From assembly GCA_021203115.1 (NCBI GenBank), contig JAJQBV010000172.1, forward strand, positions 1 through 7,711: DNA of 7,711 bases, given 5' to 3'. The first letter of the stretch is position 1, and every line of letters starts with the position of its first letter. The notes under the pieces were generated by a model. It was given only the letters and a program-made list of their open reading frames with translations, searched no databases and was not told the origin of the DNA. A program made the position numbers and the translations under genes. Positions 1 to 7,093 of this stretch are shown here, piece by piece. This stretch comes from Clostridiales bacterium. Its GTDB lineage: Bacteria > Bacillota > Clostridia > Lachnospirales > Lachnospiraceae.

Positions 1-1283
1 CCCTCTATAATATCGTCGATCAGTTCTTTATCGGGAGAAGTGTCGGCGAGCTTGGAAACGCGGCTACCAACATTTCCTTCCCCTTAAGCATCTCCTGTGT
101 GGCGATCGCGCTTTTATTCGGAATCGGCGGCGCGTCGGCCTTCAATATTTCCATGGGAAAGGGCGAGCGGGACAAGGCTGTGTTTTATCTTGGAAATGCG
201 GCGGTGATGCTTGTCGGATGCGGTGTTGCCCTGAGCGCTGTGACACTATTATTCCTTGAACCGTTGCTGCGCTTTTTCGGTTCACCGGACAATGTACTCG
301 GCTACGCTAAAACCTATACGGGAATCGTGGCATTCGGCTTTCCGTTTCTGATTCTGACGACCGGCGGCGGGCATCTGATCCGCGCGGACGGCCGGCCGAA
401 GGTCAGCATGGCCTGCAACCTGACCGGTGCCATTATCAATACTATTCTTGATTTTATATTTGTGTTTGAATTAAATCTCGGCATGGCCGGCGCCGCGACG
501 GCAACCGTCATCGGGCAGGTCGTCTCCGGCTGTATGGCGATCTATTTCCTGAGCCACTGTCAAACTGTGCAAATCCGAAAAACCCATCTGGTACCACGGG
601 CAAATAATGTGAAACGAATCGCGTCTCTCGGCGCTGCACCGTGCAGCAACCAGATATCCATGATGGTTGTGCAGATTGTCATGAACAAATCCCTGAAATA
701 TTATGGCTCGTTATCCGTTTACGGCGAAGCCATCCCCATTGCCTGCGCGGGAATTATCACGAAGGTCAATCAGATCTTCATGTCCTTCGTCATCGGCATC
801 TCCCAGGGAGTGCAGCCGATCACCAGCTTCAATTACGGGGCGGGCAAATATCTCCGCGTTAAGAGCGCTTACCTGCGGGCGATTTCCTCCGCCGCAGTCA
901 TCTCGATCATTGCGTTCCTGATGTTTCAGATCATGCCGCATCAGATTATTTCCATCTTCGGCGACGGATCGGCGGAATACTTCCAGTTTGCGGAAGAATA
1001 TTTCAGAATCTACCTGTTTTTTACCTTTATCAATTTCATGCAGCCGCTTACCTCCAACTTCTTTACATCCATCGGGAAGCCGACGAGAGGCGTGCTCCTG
1101 TCCCTGACAAGGCAGATTATTTTCCTTCTGCCGCTGCTGCTCATATTCCCGTTATTCATGGGAATCGACGGCATCATGTACGCGGGACCTGTCGCGGACG
1201 GCATGGCCGCAGCCGTAACCATTATCATGATCATCCGGGAGCTGCGGGAAGACCGCTACCGCAGAACAAATCCTCAGGTCTGA
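1..1283 (+). CDS. MATE-family multidrug/cation antiporter, 5' end missing
   Basis: This is an integral-membrane efflux transporter of the MATE family, which exports drugs or other organic cations in exchange for Na+ or H+. The reading frame is open to the left edge (first full codon at base 3), giving 426 visible residues up to TGA at 1281-1283. About 25-35 N-terminal residues are probably missing relative to a typical ~450-residue MATE. The GTG at base 99 is an internal Val codon, not the start, because typical MATE sequence (IVDQFFIG, then GNAATNISFPL) lies in frame before it. Visible family signatures are the first-helix Asp in VDQFFIG, GIGGASAFNISMGKG, RADGRPK followed by NTILDF, and in the second half GISQGVQPITSFNYGAG. 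The rest is a succession of hydrophobic segments separated by short charged loops, as expected for the two six-helix MatE halves. It converges on, and overlaps by 10 bp, the activase gene. The substrate cannot be read from the sequence; a MepA/NorM-like role is a guess. Confidence 0.93.
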   Translation, partial: LYNIVDQFFIGRSVGELGNAATNISFPLSISCVAIALLFGIGGASAFNISMGKGERDKAVFYLGNAAVMLVGCGVALSAVTLLFLEPLLRFFGSPDNVLGYAKTYTGIVAFGFPFLILTTGGGHLIRADGRPKVSMACNLTGAIINTILDFIFVFELNLGMAGAATATVIGQVVSGCMAIYFLSHCQTVQIRKTHLVPRANNVKRIASLGAAPCSNQISMMVVQIVMNKSLKYYGSLSVYGEAIPIACAGIITKVNQIFMSFVIGISQGVQPITSFNYGAGKYLRVKSAYLRAISSAAVISIIAFLMFQIMPHQIISIFGDGSAEYFQFAEEYFRIYLFFTFINFMQPLTSNFFTSIGKPTRGVLLSLTRQIIFLLPLLLIFPLFMGIDGIMYAGPVADGMAAAVTIIMIIRELREDRYRRTNPQV

Positions 1284-4200
1284 GCCGGGCGCAGCGGATC
1301 GCCCTTTAAGTTGGTAATCAGCATCTGAAGCCGGTTCTCAATATTGGCAAAGCTGATATCCGGGTCGTAATCAAGCGGCAGAATCTGCACATCGGGATAA
1401 AGCTCCTTCAGCTTTTTTGCAATCCCCCGTCCGACCACATGGTTCGGCAGACAGCCGAACGGCTGAAGGATTACAAACGCCCGGACGCCCTCTCTCGCAT
1501 GGTGCAGGATCTCTCCGGGAATGATAATCCCCTCGCCGGTATCAAATGTGCGGTTCACGACAGCATCGCTCTCCTCCGCAATCTCATTTAACCTCGCCGG
1601 GCGCTCAAACAAAGGATGGCGCTTTGCGAGGTGATCTGTAAAGCTGTGCGACAGGTCAAACAATTTATCCACAAACGCATACCATACTTTTTCCGACAGC
1701 GGCTTGTGCAGATGGTAATCCTTTATCTGCGCATGGCGCGACGAATACGTTTTCCGGATCACATCGGTCATACGCGCCTCGATCACCTCAAGGCCGTTCG
1801 CCTCCAGATAATCCTCGATATCATGGTTCGCGCCGGGATGGAAATTGAGAAGATACTCTCCCACAATCAGCACCTTCGGCTTCTGAACGGAGCGGTCATA
1901 CCCGACATCCTTCATAATCCCGATTGCCTTGTGAAACCCGCGAACGGTTCCGGCAAACCCGCTCTTTTCCATACCGTTTATCAGTGCGTCCATCGCGCGC
2001 TCAAACGCTGCGTTCGCGCTCCCTTTCTCCAACTCGTAGGGACGGATCTTTCGCAGCAGCTCCTCCAGCACATCGATCATCGGAAGCCCCATCGCAATCA
2101 GGGCGGACGAAGAAATATTGAGCTTATAGCCCGGATGCATCCGGTGGCTGTCCACATCGTCATTCGTAAGGATGGGCACATAGTCAAACCCGGCGTCGTC
2201 AAGAGCCTTTCGAAGCAGCGCGCTGTAGTGCGTCAGCCTGCAGTCGCCCACATATTTCCCCATCGCAATCGCCGTGTTGTGCGTGTCATATTCTCCGCTC
2301 TTTAATGCAGCGATCGCCTCCCCGATTACGACCTGTGCGGGGAAACAGATGTCGTTGTGAACAAACTGTTTTCCGTAGAGTATCGCTTTCTCTCGCCCCA
2401 GAGGCAGCGGCTGCGTGGTAATCCCCTGACGGCTCATCGCCGCGGCCATCAGGCGGCTGAACGCGTGCGAGGTGTTCGGCACGAGAACGACCTTGTTCTT
2501 TCTGTCCTCTTTTTCAAATTTCACCGCGTAGGGCTCCGGCAGCTTGTGCATCTCCGGCGCTGCCCCGCTTTTCCGCTTCATATTGACCGTATCCGCAAAG
2601 GATCGCACCCGTATGTTTAAAGGCCCCTGAATGTCACTCTCATCCAGCTTTAAAATCAGGGGAACCTTGCCTGAGATTTCCTTCATCATCCGTATAATCT
2701 CATCTGTCAGATACGCGTCGTGTCCGCAGCCGAAGCTCACAATCTGCACATATTCAAGATTCGGATCCTCCGCGGCGATCACCGCAGCCGACAACATCCG
2801 GGCATGGTAATTGTTGACAATATCGATCTTCGACCTTCGCAGATCTACCTCGTTGATCCCCGGAAGAGAGTCGGCGGTGAGCACGGGGATGCCTGCGCGC
2901 GTAAACATCTTCGGAAGATCATGGTTTACAAGCGCGTCGTTGTGATACGGACGCGATGCGAGCACGACAGCGTAGGAGCCTTTCTCCTTCACATCGTCAA
3001 GCACCGCTTTTCCTGCGCTCACAAGTTCATCCTGAAAACTTCTCATGGCACTGTCCGCATATGTAATCGCCTGCCGCACAGCTTCCCCGCCGATGCCGAA
3101 GGCAGATTTCATATATGCGGCGAGCTGCCCGTTTCTGTCCGCTTCACTGTACCAGTGAAACAGCGGCGCATCGAACTTTACACCCCACTTTTCATCCGGG
3201 TTATCGGAATTTTGAATGACAATGGGAAATCCCTTTACGAGCGCACACATAGACTCGCTTGTCTTCTCCGTATTCTCAGACGGTATCGTCGATATGGACG
3301 GCATGAAAATCCGATCGACCTTCTTCTTTACAAGGTCGCGGATGTGGCCGTGTACAAGCTTTGCGGGAAGACATTCGGTATCGGAGGTGACGGCGGGCAG
3401 CCCCTCCTCGTACATCTTCCGGGTGCTCTCCGAGGAAATTTTCACGTCAAAACCGAGCGCCCGAAAGAAGGTTCTCCAGAACGGCATCATATCCCAGAAC
3501 GACAGGGCAAAGGGCAGACCGATCGTGATATCCCTCTTTTCCTTCGGCGCGGGATAAGGATAATCCTTCAAAAGCAGCTTTTTGCGCAGATCATACATGT
3601 CCGGCGTTTTTGACGCCGCCTGCGATTTCTCGCGCAGCGCAGTCTGCACCTTCTCATTGGCCGGATCCCCTGTGATCTCACCCCGCTCACAGCGGTTATT
3701 CGTGACCCATGAGCTGCCGTTTGAAAATGTGACGACTGTCCGCCGGCAATGGTTGGTGCAGAACGGGCACACAAGCCCCGCCTGCCTTTTATATGTAAAG
3801 GAATCCAGCGCATCCAAATTTATAAAAGTCCGCTTCCCGTCGGACCGCTCCCTTGCGATCAGCGCGGCTCCGATCGCACCCATAAGTCCGGGATACGGCG
3901 CGCGTGTGACGCTTCGCCCGATATACTCTTCCATCGCGCGCAGTACGGCATCGTTGCAGAAGGTTCCGCCCTGCACAACGATTTTCTCTCCCATGCTGTT
4001 CAGGTTGGAGATCCTTATCACCTTCGTAAAAACATTCTGTATGATAGAGCGGCACAACCCCGCCATAATGTCGTCCGGCGTCTTCCCGTCGCGCTGTTCA
4101 GACACGATCGAGCTGTTCATAAACACCGTACAGCGGCTTCCGAGGCTGGCAGGATGCTTTGAGGCAAAGGCTCTTCCGGCGATATCTTTCGCCTCAATCC

Positions 4201-5644
4201 CCAGTGAATTTGAAAAATTTTCAAGGAAGGATCCGCAGCCCGATGAACATGCCTCATTGACAACGATATTCGTCACGATCCCGTGATCGAGCCAGATCGC
4301 CTTCATGTCCTGACCGCCGATATCCAGGATAAAGCTCACATCCTTCTCATATTTTGCGGCAGCCCGCGCATGGGCCACGGTCTCCACGACATGGCATTCA
4401 GTCGAGAAGGCACGCGCAAAAAGCTGCTCGCCGTAGCCTGTCGAGGCCGCACCGAGAATGGTAAGCTCCGCGCCCGCTTTCCTGTATTTCTCACGCAGCG
4501 CGATCAACGCATTTTTCGCCACCTCCAACGGCTCGCCCTCGTTCGGCGCGTAAAAGCTGTCGATCATATTTTCATCGTCGTCCAACAGCACAAATTTTGT
4601 CGTCGTAGATCCGGAATCGATCCCGAGCCATGCCTCTATCCTCTCGCCCCGCACCGGCACATGACGGCTGTCACCCGGCAGTCTGTGCCTGTTTAAAAAC
4701 TCCTCCTCATCGGAAACAGAGTCAAAAAACAGCTTCGCACCCGATGCCGAATCGGAATCCGTCTTTGGAACCGACAGTTTCTCACAGGCTCTGCCGATAT
4801 CAAGCGGAGCCGAACCGGCACACAGACCCTCCAGCGAGAGCGCCGCGCCGTATGCGATCATAAGCTCTGAGTGTTCCGGCTTTATGATCTCATTTTCCGA
4901 AAGACCGAGCCGCTCCGCAAAGACATCGATCAAAACCGGATGAAACGTGAGCGGTCCGCCCTCAAACACGACAGGCGGTTTAAAGTCAAGTCCCTGCGCG
5001 AGACCTCCGATCGTCTGCTTCGCGAGGGCATGAAACGCCGAAAGCGCGAGATCCGCCTTGGAGACGCCCTGACTCAGCAGCGGCTGTATGTCGGTCTTCG
5101 CGTAGACACCGCAGCGCCCGGAGACATTGTAAACCGTCTTCCCCTCTGCGGCGAGCGCGTTAAAATCCTCCACCGGCACATTCAGAACAGACGCGAGCTC
5201 ATCGATAAACGCTCCCGTGCCTCCGGCGCAGCTTCCGTTCATGCGCATATCTGCAGTCTCAAGCGCACCGGTCGACTGATTTTTCCTGAAAAATATGATT
5301 TTGGCGTCCTGTCCGCCGAGCTCTACGGCAGTGCCGACCTCCCCGTATATGCTTCGCAGCGCCGTGGCATTTGCGACGACCTCCTGAATATAAGGAACGC
5401 CCAATTTCTCTGAAATCGGTTTTGAACCCGAACCTGTGACGGCTACGAGAATATCCGCGCCGAGGAATTTTTCGCCGAGTGTCTGAAGCACTGCAAGCAC
5501 GCTGTGCGATTGTCTGGCATGATGGCGTTTGTAATCAGAATACAAAAGCGTGTGGCTCCTTTCCTCCAGAACGACCGCCTTTGTCGTCGTAGAACCGACA
5601 TCAATCCCTGCCAAAACCGTGTATTTTTTCTTTTCTTTCGTCAT
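1274..5644 (-). CDS. Acyl-CoA dehydratase activase-related protein: tandem BadF/HgdC ATPases fused to DUF2229/COG3580-COG3581
   Basis: This 1456-residue cytoplasmic protein appears to couple ATP hydrolysis to low-potential electron transfer. In the HgdC/BadFG family, an ASKHA-fold dimer bridged by a [4Fe-4S] cluster drives one electron onto a dehydratase or reductase. ASKHA module 1 (about 8-275) has GIDVGSTTTK at 13-22, GGQDAK at 110-115 and cluster-type cysteines C139 (NGSCAGGTG) and C178 (GRCGVYAK). Module 2 (about 338-598) has GIDSGSTTTK at 341-350, GGQDMK at 443-448, C466 (NEACSSGCG) and C505 (SRCTVF). A linker follows with C626-x2-C629-x3-C633-x18-C652. Residues ~685-1040 match DUF2229/COG3580 (C758, C800, C973), and ~1048-1445 match COG3581 (C1100, C1135, C1398 in QPFGCLPNH). 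The whole is full length for this large fused family. The ATG at 5644 is the only plausible start: the frame has no start codon just upstream and the ATP-binding motif begins at residue 13. The gene lies 42 bp after the kinase gene. The substrate and reaction are unknown, and no separate dehydratase subunits or CoA-transferase are in the window. Domain assignment is secure; the redox role is inferred from the family. Confidence 0.93.
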   Translation of the reverse strand: MTKEKKKYTVLAGIDVGSTTTKAVVLEERSHTLLYSDYKRHHARQSHSVLAVLQTLGEKFLGADILVAVTGSGSKPISEKLGVPYIQEVVANATALRSIYGEVGTAVELGGQDAKIIFFRKNQSTGALETADMRMNGSCAGGTGAFIDELASVLNVPVEDFNALAAEGKTVYNVSGRCGVYAKTDIQPLLSQGVSKADLALSAFHALAKQTIGGLAQGLDFKPPVVFEGGPLTFHPVLIDVFAERLGLSENEIIKPEHSELMIAYGAALSLEGLCAGSAPLDIGRACEKLSVPKTDSDSASGAKLFFDSVSDEEEFLNRHRLPGDSRHVPVRGERIEAWLGIDSGSTTTKFVLLDDDENMIDSFYAPNEGEPLEVAKNALIALREKYRKAGAELTILGAASTGYGEQLFARAFSTECHVVETVAHARAAAKYEKDVSFILDIGGQDMKAIWLDHGIVTNIVVNEACSSGCGSFLENFSNSLGIEAKDIAGRAFASKHPASLGSRCTVFMNSSIVSEQRDGKTPDDIMAGLCRSIIQNVFTKVIRISNLNSMGEKIVVQGGTFCNDAVLRAMEEYIGRSVTRAPYPGLMGAIGAALIARERSDGKRTFINLDALDSFTYKRQAGLVCPFCTNHCRRTVVTFSNGSSWVTNNRCERGEITGDPANEKVQTALREKSQAASKTPDMYDLRKKLLLKDYPYPAPKEKRDITIGLPFALSFWDMMPFWRTFFRALGFDVKISSESTRKMYEEGLPAVTSDTECLPAKLVHGHIRDLVKKKVDRIFMPSISTIPSENTEKTSESMCALVKGFPIVIQNSDNPDEKWGVKFDAPLFHWYSEADRNGQLAAYMKSAFGIGGEAVRQAITYADSAMRSFQDELVSAGKAVLDDVKEKGSYAVVLASRPYHNDALVNHDLPKMFTRAGIPVLTADSLPGINEVDLRRSKIDIVNNYHARMLSAAVIAAEDPNLEYVQIVSFGCGHDAYLTDEIIRMMKEISGKVPLILKLDESDIQGPLNIRVRSFADTVNMKRKSGAAPEMHKLPEPYAVKFEKEDRKNKVVLVPNTSHAFSRLMAAAMSRQGITTQPLPLGREKAILYGKQFVHNDICFPAQVVIGEAIAALKSGEYDTHNTAIAMGKYVGDCRLTHYSALLRKALDDAGFDYVPILTNDDVDSHRMHPGYKLNISSSALIAMGLPMIDVLEELLRKIRPYELEKGSANAAFERAMDALINGMEKSGFAGTVRGFHKAIGIMKDVGYDRSVQKPKVLIVGEYLLNFHPGANHDIEDYLEANGLEVIEARMTDVIRKTYSSRHAQIKDYHLHKPLSEKVWYAFVDKLFDLSHSFTDHLAKRHPLFERPARLNEIAEESDAVVNRTFDTGEGIIIPGEILHHAREGVRAFVILQPFGCLPNHVVGRGIAKKLKELYPDVQILPLDYDPDISFANIENRLQMLITNLKGDPLRPAQT
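1287..1307 (+). terminator. weak terminator-like hairpin after the MATE gene
   Basis: Four bases after the MATE stop, GGGCG (1287-1291) can pair with CGCCC (1300-1304) across an 8-base loop, followed immediately by TTT. The arrangement suits the plus strand only; the minus-strand version has no T run. The stem is short, the U tract is only three bases, and the element lies inside the 3' coding end of the convergent activase gene. It may be chance in GC-rich coding DNA. It is listed because there is no other place between the two genes for the MATE transcript to end. Confidence 0.2.
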
Positions 5645-5657
5645 TTTACTGTGTGCA

Positions 5658-5665
5658 ACCTCTTT
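5658..5665 (-). promoter_or_regulatory. ribosome-binding site of the activase gene, long spacing
   Basis: The minus strand reads AAAGAGGT here, a partial match to the Shine-Dalgarno consensus. The last G of AGAGG is 14 bases from the ATG at 5644, longer than the usual 5-9. No alternative start codon nearer to or in frame with this motif is visible, so the ATG stands. The spacing may mean modest translation, or a dependence on re-initiation after the kinase gene. Confidence 0.5.
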
Positions 5666-5691
5666 ATCTGTTCCGTTTTATCCTCTTTATC
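5659..5691 (-). repeat. 10-bp direct repeat GATAAAGAGG in the activase leader
   Basis: Read on the minus strand, GATAAAGAGG occurs perfectly at 5691-5682 and again at 5668-5659, 23 bp apart start to start. A third, shorter copy (GATAAA) lies at 5682-5677 between them. The first copy contains the kinase stop codon TAA and the last contains the activase ribosome-binding site. It could be a small duplication that supplied the ribosome-binding site, or a protein-binding element. Chance similarity of purine-rich leader DNA is not excluded. Confidence 0.45.
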
Positions 5692-7093
5692 CCCGTTTCA
5701 GGCGGAGGCAGAAGGTGCTGCCGCGGCCGGGTTCGCTTTTCACGGAAATCGTGCCGCCATGGAACCCGGCGATCTCCTCCGCCATGGCAAGCCCCAGCCC
5801 GCTGCCCTCTCCGGTATGTGACGCATCCGCCTGATAGAAACGCTGAAAAATCTTCGGCAGATCCTCCGCCGCGATCCCGATGCCGTCATCCTCCACAGAC
5901 AAGAGGATCTCCTCTTTTTCCGAAGACAGGCGAACCTTTATGAAGCCGCCCTGCTTCCCATAGCGGTACGCGTTGGAAATCAGATTTGACAACAGCCGGG
6001 TCAGCAGCTCATGGTTGCCGGTGACATGCAGGCCACTCTCCGCTTCACAGGTCAGCGCGATGTCTTTTTCCCGAATCAGCGCCATGTCAAAACAGACGCC
6101 CTCAACCAGTTCGCTCAGATCGATATCCTCCTTCGGGTAACGCTCCGGCTGCAGCTCAATGCGGGTGAAATCGAGCATATTGCCGATGAGGCGGCTCATC
6201 TTCTTCCCCTGCCGCCATACAACCCGCAGCGCCTCCTCATATTCTTCGGCGCTCTGCGGCTCCTCCAGCGCCAGCTCACACTGAGCGTTGATCACGGTCA
6301 CCGGCGTCCGAAGCTCATGGGAGGCGTCGGAGACAAACTGTCGCTGCGCAGTAAACGACTGATCCAGACGCGCAAACATCTCGTCAAACTGTCCGGCCAG
6401 CCGGTGCAGTTCATCACTTCCCTCACCGAGGTCAATTCTCTTTTTCAGGTTGTCTCCTTCCCGGATCTGCGACGCCGTGTCCGCAATCTGCCGGATCGGG
6501 CGGAGTGTCCGGCGGGCGATCAGAGACCCGCCGATGATGGCGAGCACCATCAGCGCAGGCAGCAGAATCAATGATGTGCGGGAAATCGCTGTCAGCTCCA
6601 CGGCTCCCTGCGTCTCAGACACAATCCCGCGCAGCCAGAGATCCTCCAACCCCTCCTGCTCCAGCTTCCGGTCATAGACATAGTAGAGCGTTTCGTCGAC
6701 CGTGATCGTCTGTACCTGCGCATCGTCAAACGGCAGCTCTGCCGTCTCGCGGGAGATCGGGTTGATGCCATAGATCAGCGTCCCGTCCTCATGGCAGAGG
6801 GAAGTATAGATCTGATTGACCTTGTCGAGAAAATCATCGTCCACCTGAATATACCCGTCCCCGTAGTGGATGTAGTAATCCAGACCGTTGTCCATCTCCA
6901 TCGCATCGACCGTGGAGTAGAATTCGACCTCATCCACATTATTTTCCACGGCAAGAACCAGATTGTCACGGATTGTCTTCTGCAGAATCTGTCCGCTGAC
7001 AGAAAGAACCACCAGATAAGTAAGCGCCACCATCACGATCAGGGCGGCGGAAAACCAGAGGGTAATTTTTGCGCGTATGGACAGACGTTTCAT
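5687..7093 (-). CDS. HAMP-domain sensor histidine kinase
   Basis: This is a complete 468-residue membrane-bound sensor kinase that autophosphorylates on histidine and passes the phosphate to the regulator encoded directly upstream. The order is: membrane segment 1 (about 10-33), an extracytoplasmic sensor domain (about 34-172), membrane segment 2 (about 174-193), and a HAMP linker (about 194-246, with RRTLRPI). The HisKA domain has the phospho-acceptor H259 in SDASHELRTP, and the HATPase_c domain spans about 357-467. In the latter, the N box (N370 and N374 in LLSNLISNAYRYG), G1 box (DDGIGI, 402-407), F box (FQRFYQ) and G2 box (GEGSGLGLA, 428-436) are all intact, so it should be active. The sensor domain matches no family I recognise and is strongly acidic, about 29 Asp/Glu against 7 Lys/Arg by my count. 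The start is supported by a strong AAGGAG seven bases upstream and by the ATGA overlap with the regulator stop. The architecture is that of the ArlS/CusS-type kinases; the signal is unknown. Confidence 0.95.
   Translation of the reverse strand: MKRLSIRAKITLWFSAALIVMVALTYLVVLSVSGQILQKTIRDNLVLAVENNVDEVEFYSTVDAMEMDNGLDYYIHYGDGYIQVDDDFLDKVNQIYTSLCHEDGTLIYGINPISRETAELPFDDAQVQTITVDETLYYVYDRKLEQEGLEDLWLRGIVSETQGAVELTAISRTSLILLPALMVLAIIGGSLIARRTLRPIRQIADTASQIREGDNLKKRIDLGEGSDELHRLAGQFDEMFARLDQSFTAQRQFVSDASHELRTPVTVINAQCELALEEPQSAEEYEEALRVVWRQGKKMSRLIGNMLDFTRIELQPERYPKEDIDLSELVEGVCFDMALIREKDIALTCEAESGLHVTGNHELLTRLLSNLISNAYRYGKQGGFIKVRLSSEKEEILLSVEDDGIGIAAEDLPKIFQRFYQADASHTGEGSGLGLAMAEEIAGFHGGTISVKSEPGRGSTFCLRLKRG

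Noticed and set aside
99..101. GTG as the start of the MATE gene
   Set aside because: Conserved MATE sequence is in frame upstream to base 3, so the true start is off the left edge.
1242..1264. Hairpin CTGCGG/CCGCAG as a terminator for the minus-strand transcript
   Set aside because: The loop is 11 bases and no T run follows on the minus strand; it sits in MATE coding sequence and is most likely chance.
2720..3613. Long plus-strand open frame of 297 codons opposite the activase gene
   Set aside because: It lies wholly inside a gene with continuous, motif-rich coding on the other strand. Its translation is rich in Arg/His with no recognisable domain, as expected for an antisense shadow.
3582..4286. 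Plus-strand open frame of 234 codons, and similar ones at 1616-2305, 3749-4162, 4283-4696 and 4871-5413
   Set aside because: All are antisense to conserved parts of the activase (ASKHA, DUF2229 or COG3581 segments) and have compositionally biased translations without family features.
1274..5644. Calling the large protein a classical 2-hydroxyglutaryl-CoA dehydratase activator (HgdC) or a benzoyl-CoA reductase subunit
   Set aside because: HgdC is about 260 residues with one ASKHA module. This protein has two modules plus a large C-terminal half, and no dehydratase subunits, CoA-transferase or aromatic-degradation genes accompany it in the window.
6011..6574. Plus-strand open frame of 187 codons opposite the histidine kinase
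   Set aside because: It mirrors the HAMP, HisKA and ATPase-coding region of a fully intact kinase and has no domain of its own.
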